A stretch of DNA of 40,350 bases from JBGTBD01 sp041749475 (GCA_041749475.1 JBGTBD010000016.1:1-40350), one strand, 5' to 3'; numbered from the stretch's first letter, positions 7,730 to 16,911 are shown. Made by a program: numbers and translations. Notes: generated from the sequence alone by a model not told the origin.

Positions 7730-9316
7730 TTACATCGGCAGGGCTTTAGGCCGCGCGTAGCGTATCCAAAGCACGATGAGCATCCGCGTCAGGTAGATGG
7801 CGGTGAACATGGAGCACAGGATACCGAAGGAGAGCGATACGGCGAAGCCGCGTATCGGCCCGCTGCCGAGGAAATACATGATGGAGGCGGCAAGCAGAGT
7901 CGTCACGTTGGAATCCATGATGGTTCCCATCGCGCCCTTGAAACCATTGTCGATGGCGGAAAGGATAGTGCGCCCTTTGCGCGATTCTTCGCGCATCCGC
8001 TCGAATATGAGCACGTTCGCGTCCACCGCCATCCCCATGGTGAGGATGATCCCGGCGATACCCGGCATGGTCAGCGTCGCCCCGATATAGGCCATCGCCC
8101 CTAGCAGCATGAAGATATTGACCACGAGCGCCACGCACGCGAACATGCCGAACAGGCCGTAATTCATCACCATGAACACCATGATAAGCCCAAGACCGAC
8201 ATACCCGGCCAGTTTCCCTGCTTCGATGGAATCCGCGCCAAGGCTTGGCCCAACAGAGCGTTCCTCAACAATGGTCAACGGCGCAGGCAATGCACCCGCG
8301 CGCAGCAGCACAGCGAGTTGGTTAGCCGATTCGACCGTGAAATTCCCCGAAATGCTACCCGTACCGCCCAGAATAGGCTCACGGATGACCGGCGCGGTGA
8401 GTACCTTGCCATCAAGCACCACCGCAAAGCGCTTACCCACGCTTTTGCTGGTGATCTCACCGAACTTACGTGCTCCCACCGTATTGAACTTGAAGGCGAC
8501 GACAGGCGCCCCCTGCTCGTAAGTCGCGTTCGCGCCCGTCAGCAAATCTCCATTCAGTTCCGCACGCTTATAGACCGCGTATTTTATCGCCTGTCCGGGT
8601 GCGACCTGATCAGACGGGTCATCGGAGGGCAGATACTCCGTCCCGAACGGCGCAGGTTTGCCGGACATAATCTGGTCGACCGAGACCTCCTCATTGACGA
8701 GGTGGAACGTCATATTGGCGGTCTTGCCCAGAATCTCTTTCAGCTGCTCCGGATTCTCAAGGCCGGGAACCTGCACCACGATGCGGTTATCGCCCTGACG
8801 CTGGATAATCGGTTCCGTCGTGCCGCTCTCATTGACGCGGCGATCCAGGATCTCGATCGATTGCGCCATCAATTGCTGGCGTTTTTCGGTGAGGAATGTC
8901 TCACCCATGCCGACGGAGACCTCATCGCCGTCCATCTCCACGTCCAGCCCCACCTGCACGCGGTTGATAATGGTGCGGATATCCTTCCCCTCATTACGCT
9001 CCGGCACAAGGGTGAACTTCACCCCTTCCGGAGTGGAACGCAGATCGGTGAAGAATACTTTTTCCTTACGCAACTCCTCACGTACATCCGCCCGCAGGAT
9101 GTCGCGCTGTTCGCGCATGTATTTGGCGATGTCGAGTTCCATCAACAGATGGGAGCCGCCACGCAGGTCAAGCCCAAGGCTGAACATCGGCGTAGGCAGA
9201 TATTCCGCCAGCTTTGCACGCAGCGTTTCACTGAGAAAGCTGGGAATGGATGCGTAAATGAAGAAGAGGCAGAACGCGACGATGAAGACGTTTTTCCAGC
9301 GCGAGAAAGAAATCAT
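7730..9316 (-). CDS. secD: Protein translocase subunit SecD
   Basis: A 528-residue inner-membrane protein of full SecD length. The first membrane segment lies at about residues 9-25. The conserved FSLGLDLRGGSHLLMELD follows at 46-63, then the large periplasmic P1 region, including IQRQGDNRIVVQVPGLENPEQLKEILG. Five further membrane segments close the C-terminal 180 residues, with the conserved GAxLTxPGIAGIILTxGMAVDANVLIFERMREE stretch. SecD and SecF normally form a complex that uses the proton gradient to help preproteins leave the Sec channel. Upstream are yajC and rpmG on the same strand; downstream, where secF is expected, comes the Mth938 gene. The protein ends normally at RPKALPM, so it is not a SecD-SecF fusion. 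Confidence 0.97.
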   Translation of the reverse strand: MISFSRWKNVFIVAFCLFFIYASIPSFLSETLRAKLAEYLPTPMFSLGLDLRGGSHLLMELDIAKYMREQRDILRADVREELRKEKVFFTDLRSTPEGVKFTLVPERNEGKDIRTIINRVQVGLDVEMDGDEVSVGMGETFLTEKRQQLMAQSIEILDRRVNESGTTEPIIQRQGDNRIVVQVPGLENPEQLKEILGKTANMTFHLVNEEVSVDQIMSGKPAPFGTEYLPSDDPSDQVAPGQAIKYAVYKRAELNGDLLTGANATYEQGAPVVAFKFNTVGARKFGEITSKSVGKRFAVVLDGKVLTAPVIREPILGGTGSISGNFTVESANQLAVLLRAGALPAPLTIVEERSVGPSLGADSIEAGKLAGYVGLGLIMVFMVMNYGLFGMFACVALVVNIFMLLGAMAYIGATLTMPGIAGIILTMGMAVDANVLIFERMREESRKGRTILSAIDNGFKGAMGTIMDSNVTTLLAASIMYFLGSGPIRGFAVSLSFGILCSMFTAIYLTRMLIVLWIRYARPKALPM

Positions 9317-9369
9317 AGGAGGGCTACACGTGACTTGTCAGGGGGTGAATCGCCCCACACGATACGCGA

Positions 9370-9798
9370 TTAGTTATCGTTGGCCACTTGTTTTTTTGCA
9401 CCACCGTCTTCTTTCGACTTTTTTGTGGCGACCGTGGCGGGCTTGGGTTTGTCACCGATAATATCGGTCACGCTCTGGCGTGCGACCTGCACGGTAACTG
9501 CATCCGCGATATCGACGAAGATGATGTCGTCCTCCACTTTGCTGATCGTGCCGATAATGCCGCCGGCAGTGATGACCTTGTCACCCTTTTTCAGCGTTTT
9601 CAGCGTTTCCTGATGCGCGCGGTATTTTTTCTGCTGCGGACGGATCATCAGGAAATAGAAGATCGCGAAGATAAATATCAGCGGCAGGAAACCCATGATG
9701 GGCGAGCCCGCATTGGGGTCAGCCGCCGCAGGCGCAGCAAAAGCAACACCAGCACTCAGGAGGACAGCAGAGAAGGACAATGCGCTACGCAACATCAT
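9370..9798 (-). CDS. yajC: Preprotein translocase subunit YajC
   Basis: A 142-residue YajC. An N-terminal signal-like segment (residues 1-27) is followed by the membrane helix MGFLPLIFIFAIFYFLMI and the family hallmark RPQQKKYRAHQETLKTLKKGDKVITAGGIIGTI. The cytoplasmic domain ends in a lysine-rich tail. The extra N-terminal hydrophobic segment makes it somewhat longer than the roughly 110-residue Escherichia coli protein. YajC associates with SecDF and the Sec channel. Its ATG overlaps the stop of rpmG by one base (TAATG), so the two are translationally coupled, and secD follows 53 bases later. Confidence 0.95.
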   Translation of the reverse strand: MMLRSALSFSAVLLSAGVAFAAPAAADPNAGSPIMGFLPLIFIFAIFYFLMIRPQQKKYRAHQETLKTLKKGDKVITAGGIIGTISKVEDDIIFVDIADAVTVQVARQSVTDIIGDKPKPATVATKKSKEDGGAKKQVANDN

Positions 9799-9968
9799 TA
9801 CGACTTCAGCTTGGTTTCGTTGAACACGACGTGCTTGCGCGCAACGGGGTCATACTTCTTGAAGCTGAGTTTACCCGTCTGTTTACGCGGGTTTTTTTTC
9901 TTCACATAGAAAAAGCCCGTATCCGCGCTCGATTCCAGTTTGATGAGAACAATATTCTTTTTTGCCAT
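9798..9968 (-). CDS. rpmG: 50S ribosomal protein L33
   Basis: A 56-residue L33, starting MAKKNIVLIKLESSA and ending FNETKLKS. It contains the usual GFFYVKKKNPRK and KLSFKKYDPVARKHVVF segments and lacks the paired cysteines of the zinc-binding (C+) L33 form, so it should not need zinc. The true start is at 9968; a longer in-frame reading to 10046 would run through the promoter. It is the first gene of the rpmG-yajC-secD run and shares a stop/start overlap with yajC. Confidence 0.96.
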   Translation of the reverse strand: MAKKNIVLIKLESSADTGFFYVKKKNPRKQTGKLSFKKYDPVARKHVVFNETKLKS

Positions 9969-9996
9969 GATATTAACCTGTAAATTATGAGGGGGT

Positions 9997-10024
9997 AACA
10001 TACGCACCCCAAAAGGAAAGTCAA
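9997..10024 (-). promoter_or_regulatory. Candidate sigma-70 promoter for rpmG-yajC-secD
   Basis: Read on the minus strand, TTGACT (10024-10019) is followed after 16 bases by TATGTT (10002-9997). Transcription would begin near 9990, about 20 bases before the rpmG start. This fits a short leader. The promoter lies in the 159-base gap shared with the divergent galU gene. Seen by eye, not tested. Confidence 0.6.
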
Positions 10025-10127
10025 GCCTTTCCCACCCATATTTCACTGTTTTTATGACCGACTGTGACTTATCCCCATTTCGCTTTTATTTTGACTCTGA
10101 CAGCGGTTTACGGCATTGATACCCCTC

Positions 10128-11003
10128 ATGAAAACACCCCGTATCCGCAAAGTCGTATTCCCTGTGGGCGGCCTTGGCACTCGCTTCCTGCCCGCCACCA
10201 AGTCCCTGCCGAAGGAAATGCTGCCCATCGTAGACAAGCCCCTGATCCATTACGCATTCGAGGAAGCTGCCGCGGCGGGCATCGAGCAGTTCGTCTTCGT
10301 GACGGGGCGCAACAAGAACGCCATCAACAACCATTTCGACCACGCATACGAACTGCAGAACGCCCTCTCCAGCGGTAAACGCGGGGACGAACTGCAAAAA
10401 ACCGTCGATTGGCTGCCCGAACCGGGCCAGATCATGTTCATCCGCCAGCAAAGCCCGCTCGGCCTCGGCCACGCCATCTGGTGCGCCCGCCACGCCATCG
10501 GCAACGAACCCTTCGCCGTCATCCTCGCCGATGACCTGGTGATGAGCGACATCCCCTGCCTGCAACAGATGACCGATTGCTACGCCGACCACCCCGGCAG
10601 CAACCTCGTCGCCGTGATGGATGTTCCACAGGAAAAAACTAATAAATACGGTATTCTCGATGTCACGAAGGACGATGGCACGTTGGTAGAAACCAAAGGC
10701 CTCGTCGAAAAACCATCGCCTAAGGACGCCCCTTCCAACACCGCCATCATCGGTCGCTACATCCTGCAACCGGAAATCTTCCGTGTCCTCGAAAAAGCGC
10801 AAGCGGGCGCTGGTGGGGAAATCCAATTGACCGACGCCATCAACGCGATGGTCACCACCACCCCCACGCTGGGCTACCGATTCGACGGCAAACGCTTCGA
10901 TTGCGGTGAGCGCGTCGGATTCGTCGAAGCGAATCTCGCCTTCGCCCTCAACCACCCTGAAATGAAAGACCGCATGAAAGAGATCGTGAAACACTATGCG
11001 TAA
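10128..11003 (+). CDS. galU: UTP--glucose-1-phosphate uridylyltransferase
   Basis: A 291-residue GalU, which makes UDP-glucose from UTP and glucose 1-phosphate. The nucleotide-binding motif VFPVGGLGTRFLPATKS stands at the N-terminus, followed by LPKEMLPIVDKPLIHYAFEEA. Further family motifs are AVILADDLVMSD, KPSPKDAPSNTAIIGRY, GGEIQLTDAI and FDCGERVGF. The start is placed at ATG 10128; an upstream TTG (10116) gives four extra residues and is less likely. The product feeds the UDP-glucose dehydrogenase gene 1.2 kb downstream, and the gene between them overlaps galU by eight bases, so the three genes are probably one operon. Confidence 0.95.
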   Translation: MKTPRIRKVVFPVGGLGTRFLPATKSLPKEMLPIVDKPLIHYAFEEAAAAGIEQFVFVTGRNKNAINNHFDHAYELQNALSSGKRGDELQKTVDWLPEPGQIMFIRQQSPLGLGHAIWCARHAIGNEPFAVILADDLVMSDIPCLQQMTDCYADHPGSNLVAVMDVPQEKTNKYGILDVTKDDGTLVETKGLVEKPSPKDAPSNTAIIGRYILQPEIFRVLEKAQAGAGGEIQLTDAINAMVTTTPTLGYRFDGKRFDCGERVGFVEANLAFALNHPEMKDRMKEIVKHYA

Positions 11004-12183
11004 GATTATCGCCCTGCTATTTGCCGCGACCCTCAGCCTTCCCGCACAGGCCAAGGAATGCGTGCATAACGATTTCACCCTCACCCCCTTCCGTCAGGCA
11101 GGCATCATCACCAATGAGACCAGGGAATCGGACATCATCACCAAGCTGGGCAGCCAGTACCGCCGTATTGCGGTCTATCTGGGGGATGGGTACTTCCAGT
11201 GCGGCAGCGTGGTCTATCCCAATTCCAACGCCGAAGTCTTCATCATCTGGAGCGGGATGCACGAGCAACAACGCATCGACCCCGACCTGAGCAAAAAAGT
11301 GCTGGATAAAGGCGTCCCCGCCCCGCTGGTGCTGGAAGCGCAGTCGGAGCGGAGCTGCACCACCCTCGACTACAATAAATTCAAACCCGAGAGCGTCAGC
11401 ATCTCCCAACGCGCATGGAGCGCCAGCCCCTGGCGGACGTGTGACGGCATCCGCATCGGCATGGATTACAACGAACTGACGCGCATCTACCCCAACCCCT
11501 TCACCGTCGCCAAGAACGCAGAATACGCCGAGATTGAAGGCTTCCGCATCAGTTTCGACGTCCGCCCCCTCATTAACCCCGACCAGAATCTTTTCGGCGC
11601 GAATGTGCGTAAGACCTTCATGGAAGAGCAGGAGGCATTGAAAAACGGCTTTAATGGCGGCGAGATGAAATTCGCCTATCATAACCTCCGCGTGAAGAAT
11701 CTGGAGATGATGCTGAACGCATCATATCACACCTCCGCCACGCCGAAACCTGCCGCGAAAAAACCCGCCCAGAAGAAGAAACCTATCGTGAAGAAACCCG
11801 TTGAGAATAAGGTGGAAGCGCCTGCTGCCACTGCGCCCGTGACGCCATCTGCAACGCCCGAACCCGTGAAAACGGAACCCCCGCAAACGGAAGCTCCGGC
11901 AGAAGCACCCGTTGCCCCCCTTCCCGCTCCCACCGCGGAACCAGCGTCGGAACCTGTGCTACCACCTCCTCCCTCCGGGCCGATTGAAACACTTCCGCCT
12001 CTGCCTGTAGCACCCACCACGCAGGAACCCGTAACCGCGCCAATGCCCGATGCACCTTTGCCGCCGATTCCCGATGCTCCCGCAGCGCCTGAGACAGCGC
12101 CACCGTTGACGCCGATGGGTGAAGAAGCACCGCCAGCCCTCGTCTTCCCTGACGCGGAGCCCGCTGAAGGTGAAGCAAAGTGA
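10996..12183 (+). CDS. Secreted protein with proline/alanine-rich C-terminal half, unknown function
   Basis: A 395-residue protein with a signal peptide (residues 1-19, ending AQA before KECVHND). Residues 20-240 form a folded-looking domain with conserved-style cysteines (C22, C72, C119, C148 or nearby). From about 245 it becomes a lysine/proline/alanine tract (for example KKPAQKKKPIVKKP), then a 130-residue proline/alanine/threonine-rich region typical of flexible cell-wall or periplasm-spanning linkers. I do not recognise the folded part. Its start lies inside the end of galU (eight-base overlap) and its stop overlaps the start of the UDP-glucose dehydrogenase gene, so its expression is tied to UDP-glucuronate synthesis. 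A role in envelope or polysaccharide handling is inferred only from this setting. Confidence 0.75.
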   Translation: MRKIIALLFAATLSLPAQAKECVHNDFTLTPFRQAGIITNETRESDIITKLGSQYRRIAVYLGDGYFQCGSVVYPNSNAEVFIIWSGMHEQQRIDPDLSKKVLDKGVPAPLVLEAQSERSCTTLDYNKFKPESVSISQRAWSASPWRTCDGIRIGMDYNELTRIYPNPFTVAKNAEYAEIEGFRISFDVRPLINPDQNLFGANVRKTFMEEQEALKNGFNGGEMKFAYHNLRVKNLEMMLNASYHTSATPKPAAKKPAQKKKPIVKKPVENKVEAPAATAPVTPSATPEPVKTEPPQTEAPAEAPVAPLPAPTAEPASEPVLPPPPSGPIETLPPLPVAPTTQEPVTAPMPDAPLPPIPDAPAAPETAPPLTPMGEEAPPALVFPDAEPAEGEAK

Positions 12184-13493
12184 CCGTCATGCGGGTCAGC
12201 GTCATCGGCACGGGCTATGTCGGCCTCGTCACGGGCGTATGCCTCGCCGCCCTTGGGCACGAGGTCGTCTGCACGGATAAAGACGCCGCGAAAGTAGCAC
12301 GCATGAAAGCGGGCGAATGTCCTATCTTCGAGCCCGGCCTCGGCCCGCTGATGCAGGTACAGACCAAGGCAGGACGGCTGACCTTCAGCACCGATATTCC
12401 CCAAGCAGACATCTACTTCATCGCCGTCGGCACACCGCCCCATCCCGAAACGGGCCATGCCGACCTCAGCTTCGTCCTGCAAGCCGCTGAGGACATCGCG
12501 GTGAAGATGCCCGCATCCGCCATTGTCGTGACCAAATCCACCGTCCCCGTCGGCACATCGACGAAAGTCGCCGCCGTCATCCACAAGCACCACCCAAGCA
12601 CGCCGCCGCACGTCGCATCCAACCCCGAATTCCTGCGCGAAGGCAAGGCCGTCGAAGACTTCATGAAACCCGACCGCATCATCATCGGCGTCAATTCTGC
12701 GACCGCGCAAGCGGCACTACATAAACTCTATGCCCCCCTAACGGACAAAGGCGCACCCTTGGTCGTCACCACGCCAGAGACCAGCGAACTCACCAAATAC
12801 GCCGCCAATGCCTTCCTCGCCACCAAGGTCGCCTTCATCAACGAGATCGCCGACCTCTGCGAACAAACGGGCGCGAACGTGGAAGAAGTCGCCCACGGCA
12901 TGGGCCTAGACCCCCGCATCGGCCCGCAATTCTTGAAACCCGGCCCCGGCTATGGCGGCTCCTGCTTCCCGAAGGATACGTTGGCGTTGATTCATACAGG
13001 CGAGAGTTTCCACTCCCCGCTGACTATCATCCGCTCCGTCATCGCCTCCAACGACCGCCGCAAGGAACGCATCGTCGAGAAGATCATCGCCGCCTGTGAA
13101 GGCTCGCTCAAAGGCAAGACCGTCGCCGTCCTCGGCGTGACGTTCAAAGCGGGCACGGACGACGTACGCGAAAGCCCCGCCCTGACCATCATTCCGTTAC
13201 TCCATCAGTCCGGCGCGGCGCTGCGTATCTATGATCCCGAAGGTATGGAGAACGCACGCAGTGTCTTCACATTCCCCTTCATCGCCGCCGAATCCCCTCA
13301 CTCGGCGATGCACGGCGCGGACGCAGCCGTTATCCTCACCGAATGGGATGTATTCCGCGATATTTTGACAGAAGAAACGGCAAGCTCGATGAACTCCCCG
13401 TTACTCTGCGATTTCCGCAACCTATTCACGCCAGAGGCGGCGCGGGAGGCGGGGTTCCGCTATCTATCGCTAGGCCGCCCCAGCGTCGTTTAA
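12180..13493 (+). CDS. ugd: UDP-glucose 6-dehydrogenase
   Basis: A 437-residue member of the UDP-glucose/GDP-mannose dehydrogenase family; it oxidises UDP-glucose twice to UDP-glucuronate with NAD. Seen are the NAD-binding VIGTGYVGLVTG at residues 8-19, the TKSTVPVGT segment at 118-126, catalytic-site K206 in ELTKYAANAF, and the catalytic cysteine C262 in PGYGGSCFPKD. The C-terminal domain has GVTFKAGTDDVRESPAL and the Asp of LTEWDVF. The GTG at 12180 is chosen because GAAGG lies at a suitable distance and it overlaps the previous stop; ATG 12189 is the alternative. With galU it supplies UDP-glucuronate. The 3' end overlaps the convergent flippase-like gene by 68 bases. Confidence 0.95.
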   Translation: MTVMRVSVIGTGYVGLVTGVCLAALGHEVVCTDKDAAKVARMKAGECPIFEPGLGPLMQVQTKAGRLTFSTDIPQADIYFIAVGTPPHPETGHADLSFVLQAAEDIAVKMPASAIVVTKSTVPVGTSTKVAAVIHKHHPSTPPHVASNPEFLREGKAVEDFMKPDRIIIGVNSATAQAALHKLYAPLTDKGAPLVVTTPETSELTKYAANAFLATKVAFINEIADLCEQTGANVEEVAHGMGLDPRIGPQFLKPGPGYGGSCFPKDTLALIHTGESFHSPLTIIRSVIASNDRRKERIVEKIIAACEGSLKGKTVAVLGVTFKAGTDDVRESPALTIIPLLHQSGAALRIYDPEGMENARSVFTFPFIAAESPHSAMHGADAAVILTEWDVFRDILTEETASSMNSPLLCDFRNLFTPEAAREAGFRYLSLGRPSVV

Positions 13494-14352
13494 GATACGG
13501 CTCCAGCGGGATGGAAAGCAGGGCCGTTAGCAACGTCAGCCCGAAATAGGCGAGTGACAGCGTCACCCCGATTTCCGGCGTCACCGTCTTGCCATACACC
13601 ACCGACAATAGATGCGCCCCGCTGAAAAACACAAACTCGCGGATGCCGAGACCGCCGATGGTAATCGGAATCATCCCCGCGATAGACGCGACGAGGAACA
13701 AGAGCAACCATTCCGGAATAAAATCCGTATACCCGAACGCGAATATCAACAGCAGCATGGAGAACACCGCGAACAGCTGCACCCCAAGCGAATATTTCAG
13801 CGCCTGCATCGCCATCGCGAAATTCTCTTTCAGGAAACGCTTTACACCCCACACATAGACCCACAGCATCATCAGGCCTAAGAACAGCACCACCGCGAAC
13901 TGGATGAATATGGGCAAGGGCGACGGAACCATCAGCAGCAACCCCAGCATCAGCAGCAACATCGCCGCCAGCCCGCTGGCGCGGTTACACAGCTGCACAC
14001 GTATACCTTCCTTGGCGCGAATACCGTAATGCTGGCGGAGGAAATATACCCGGTACGCATCCCCCCCAATACCGCCGGGGACGAGGACGTTATAGATCAT
14101 GCTGACATAGTTCAACACCATGATAAGCCCCAGCTCAAGCCTATGCCCGAAGCGGTGATAGTAATACCGCATCCGGTATGCGCTCATCACCTGCGAGCAT
14201 TGGAAAGCGATGAACGCCCCGATGATATACAACGGCTCCGCCTGCTCCAATAACGCAAGCATCGCCCGCGTATCGACGCGCGACAGCACCAGCGCCAATA
14301 ACGCAGCAGCGATGAGGTATTTGAGGATGACGAATAACGTCTTGCGCGACAT
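13426..14352 (-). CDS. Flippase-like integral membrane protein (UPF0104 / lysylphosphatidylglycerol synthase TM family)
   Basis: A roughly 308-residue polytopic membrane protein with about eight hydrophobic segments. The family signatures are visible: AFQCSQVMSAYRMRYYY near the N-terminus, VPGGIGGDAYRVYFLRQHYGI, and MIPITIGGLGIREFVFF in the second half. These are typical of the UPF0104/AglD-like group, thought to move or modify lipid-linked groups; the substrate cannot be told. The start is set at 14352 (MSRKTLFVILKYLI) since a longer reading to 14415 would overlap the photolyase gene and adds a basic stretch unlike the family. It converges on the UDP-glucose dehydrogenase gene, and its last 22 codons lie antisense to that gene. 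Confidence 0.85.
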   Translation of the reverse strand: MSRKTLFVILKYLIAAALLALVLSRVDTRAMLALLEQAEPLYIIGAFIAFQCSQVMSAYRMRYYYHRFGHRLELGLIMVLNYVSMIYNVLVPGGIGGDAYRVYFLRQHYGIRAKEGIRVQLCNRASGLAAMLLLMLGLLLMVPSPLPIFIQFAVVLFLGLMMLWVYVWGVKRFLKENFAMAMQALKYSLGVQLFAVFSMLLLIFAFGYTDFIPEWLLLFLVASIAGMIPITIGGLGIREFVFFSGAHLLSVVYGKTVTPEIGVTLSLAYFGLTLLTALLSIPLEPYLKRRWGGLAIDSGTPPPAPPLA

Positions 14353-14377
14353 GAGAAAGAGGGTAACCCGCAACAAC

Positions 14378-15835
14378 CTACGAGGCAACCGACTTGAACA
14401 TTTGCAGCGTCTCATCCCGCGCTTTATAATGATCCACCACCCGCTCGGGGTAATCGAGCGTCACATCGGCGTCCCACGGCTCATGGATGAATTTTGTCGG
14501 CAGCGACTTTAATTCCGGCACGAATGTGCGCACATACGCCCCCTCGGGGTCGAATTTCTTGGCCTGTAAAATAGGATTGAAGATACGGAACCACGGCTGC
14601 GCGTCCGTCCCCGTCGAAGCGCTCCACTGCCACCCGCCATTGTTGGAGGCGAGGTCGTAATCCATCAGCAATTGCGCGAAATATTCCTCACCCCACCGCC
14701 AGTCGATACGCATATCCTTGGTCAGGAAACTGGCCACCACCATGCGTGTGCGGTTATGCATCCACCCGGTACTGTTCAACTGCCGCATAGCCGCGTCGAC
14801 GAAGGGATAGCCCGTCATCCCGTCGCACCAGCGCTGGAACGCTTTTCTGTCCTGACTCCAATCCAGCTTCCCGCGATATTTATGCTGGAAATCCTCTGTC
14901 ACCACCTCAGGATAATGATAGAGGATCATCGCGTAGAACTCGCGCCAGATCAGCTCCTTCGCCCATGTTTCCGCACCTTTGCCGCCCCTGTCCCATACCG
15001 CCCGCGCACATTCACGCACACTGATGAGCCCAAAACGCAGATACGGCGATAACTTGCTCGTCCCCTCCTCCGCCGGTAAATCCCGTTGCGCGGCATAGTC
15101 ATTCACATGTGCATTCACGAATCTCTCAAGCCGCTTCCCCACATCATCCACCGACCATTCGCCGAGCGCCGCTTCCTCATACCCGATGGCCTTCAGCATC
15201 TCTGCCACAGACGCATCCGCATCGATCACCCGAAGCTGCGCCTCCTCGGAAATTCGCTGAATGGACGGATAATCAGCCATTTTTTCCTTCCTCAACCGTA
15301 CCGATTTTTCCGCCAAATCCGCCCCGGTAACTACCGCGCGAAATCGCTTGCTGAACGGCGTGAATACCTGCAATGGCGACCCATCATCCTTCACCACCCG
15401 GTCAGGCCATAGCAACAGATGATCGACTACGCCGACCATCTCGGTGATGCCTTCCAACGCTTTGTACACCTCCCGATCACGCTCCCTGCACCCCGGCTCC
15501 ACATCCCTCGCCGCTACCAGCGTCGTCGCCTTTACTGCCCTGCACAGCGGAGGCATCACCTGCTTTGCGCTGCCGTGCAGTACCAGCAGCCCACCACCAT
15601 GCTGCTTCAATTGCGTATGGATGCGCTTCACGCTATGCGCAATGAACGTCAGCCGACGATCATCCTTACGGTCAAACCGCGCGAGGATGTCCGTATCGAA
15701 GATGAACACCAATTGCACCGGCCCATCCCGGCCCAAGGCCTCATGCAGCACCGCATGGTCATGCAGCCGCAGGTCGCGCCGCAACCACGCGATGGTTAGC
15801 GGTTTATCTGCGCCCGAATCTTTGCTACTAGTCAT
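14378..15835 (-). CDS. phrB: Deoxyribodipyrimidine photolyase, class I type
   Basis: A 485-residue photolyase, close to the normal length of the class I CPD enzymes. It uses FAD and blue light to split pyrimidine dimers. The N-terminal antenna-binding domain begins IAWLRRDLRLHDHAVLHEAL. The C-terminal FAD domain has TSKLSPYLRFGLISVRE, ELIWREFYAMIL, GYPFVDAAMRQL, TGWMHNRTRMVVASFL and DYDLASNNGGWQWSASTGTDAQPWFRIFNP, the segments that contact FAD and carry the electron-transfer tryptophans. The antenna could be MTHF, but this was not resolved. It lies just upstream of the flippase-like gene (26-base gap) and divergent from the DUF815 ATPase gene. Confidence 0.95.
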   Translation of the reverse strand: MTSSKDSGADKPLTIAWLRRDLRLHDHAVLHEALGRDGPVQLVFIFDTDILARFDRKDDRRLTFIAHSVKRIHTQLKQHGGGLLVLHGSAKQVMPPLCRAVKATTLVAARDVEPGCRERDREVYKALEGITEMVGVVDHLLLWPDRVVKDDGSPLQVFTPFSKRFRAVVTGADLAEKSVRLRKEKMADYPSIQRISEEAQLRVIDADASVAEMLKAIGYEEAALGEWSVDDVGKRLERFVNAHVNDYAAQRDLPAEEGTSKLSPYLRFGLISVRECARAVWDRGGKGAETWAKELIWREFYAMILYHYPEVVTEDFQHKYRGKLDWSQDRKAFQRWCDGMTGYPFVDAAMRQLNSTGWMHNRTRMVVASFLTKDMRIDWRWGEEYFAQLLMDYDLASNNGGWQWSASTGTDAQPWFRIFNPILQAKKFDPEGAYVRTFVPELKSLPTKFIHEPWDADVTLDYPERVVDHYKARDETLQMFKSVAS

Positions 15836-15860
15836 GCGAACACTCTAAGGAACTTCCATT

Positions 15861-16727
15861 ATGGCGCAAGATTCTATTTCGTCCCTCCTTACCCGGCTCG
15901 ACCGCATCGCCGCTTTACTGGAGCGCAACGCTTCCGACTCCCTTACACCCATCCCCAAGAATGCCAACGCCCTCGTCTGGCATGCCGACAGCAACGAATT
16001 CACCGCCGTGGAACATATCAACGCCCTGCCCCTACCCCTTCTCAAAGGCATTGACGACCATCAGGCGACCTTACTGGAGAACACCCGCCGCTTCGCCAAA
16101 GGCCTCCCCGCCAACAACGCCCTGCTCTGGGGTGCGCGCGGGACGGGCAAAAGCTCGCTTGTCAAAGCCGTTCATCAAGCCCTGACCAACAGTAAGAATA
16201 AGCTAACACTAGTCGAAATCCACCGTGAGGACATCTCCCACCTCCCCCGCCTTCTCACCCGCTTGCGTCACGAACCCACCCGAAAATTTCTTCTCCTGTG
16301 CGATGATTTATCGTTCGACGCGCAGGACACCAGCTATAAATCTCTCAAATCCGTGCTCGACGGTGGTATCGAAGGCCGCCCGGAGAACGTCCTCTTCTAC
16401 GCCACCTCCAACCGCCGCCACTTGATGCCGCGCGAAATCGGCGAGAATGACGCCGCCATCCACGCCGGGGAGAACGTCGAGGAAAAAGTCTCCCTCTCCG
16501 ACCGTTTCGGCCTCTGGCTCGGCTTCCATCACCTCGATCAGGCAACGTACCTCGCCATCATCAAAGGCTATACTGAATATTTCAAACTGAAGATTCCTGC
16601 GAAGCAACTGGAAGCCGAAGCACTGGAATGGTCCACCACCCGCGGCGCGCGCTCAGGCCGCGTCGCCTGGCAATTCATCGTGGAGCTGGCGGGCCGTTCA
16701 GGAAAAACACTGTCCATCGCCAAATAA
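15861..16727 (+). CDS. DUF815-family AAA+ ATPase
   Basis: A 288-residue ATP-binding protein of the DUF815 family. Walker A is GARGTGKSS (residues 91-99), Walker B is KFLLLCDDLSF with D148/D149, and sensor 1 is NVLFYATSNRRHLMPRE. An Arg-finger region follows in VSLSDRFGLWLGF. About 80 residues precede the ATPase core, as is usual for the family. Its cellular task is not established; homologues are common in alphaproteobacteria. The start ATG at 15861 has AAGGA ahead of it. It stands alone, divergent from the photolyase gene. Confidence 0.88.
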   Translation: MAQDSISSLLTRLDRIAALLERNASDSLTPIPKNANALVWHADSNEFTAVEHINALPLPLLKGIDDHQATLLENTRRFAKGLPANNALLWGARGTGKSSLVKAVHQALTNSKNKLTLVEIHREDISHLPRLLTRLRHEPTRKFLLLCDDLSFDAQDTSYKSLKSVLDGGIEGRPENVLFYATSNRRHLMPREIGENDAAIHAGENVEEKVSLSDRFGLWLGFHHLDQATYLAIIKGYTEYFKLKIPAKQLEAEALEWSTTRGARSGRVAWQFIVELAGRSGKTLSIAK

Positions 16728-16911
16728 ATAAAACCGCTAAAATTACACATTCCATAGCGAATACAGCCTATTAGACATCAATCGCCACATCCCCTGCCAC
16801 CCATAAGATTTTCACCCGAATCGCACGGTATGATTGACATCTCCCTCAAACCTGCGTAATGAATTCCCTCTTTCCACGTTCCTGCCCACGCAGGAACCGC
16901 AATGGATCAAT

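Noticed and set aside
8318..9373. 351-codon plus-strand frame
   Set aside because: Antisense to secD; the translation is rich in Arg, His and Leu without any family features.
10086..11084. 332-codon minus-strand frame
   Set aside because: Antisense to galU; no family features.
11727..12710. 327-codon minus-strand frame with Gly/Ala/Ser-rich repeats
   Set aside because: The apparent repeats are the reverse reading of the Pro/Ala-rich codons of the secreted protein gene.
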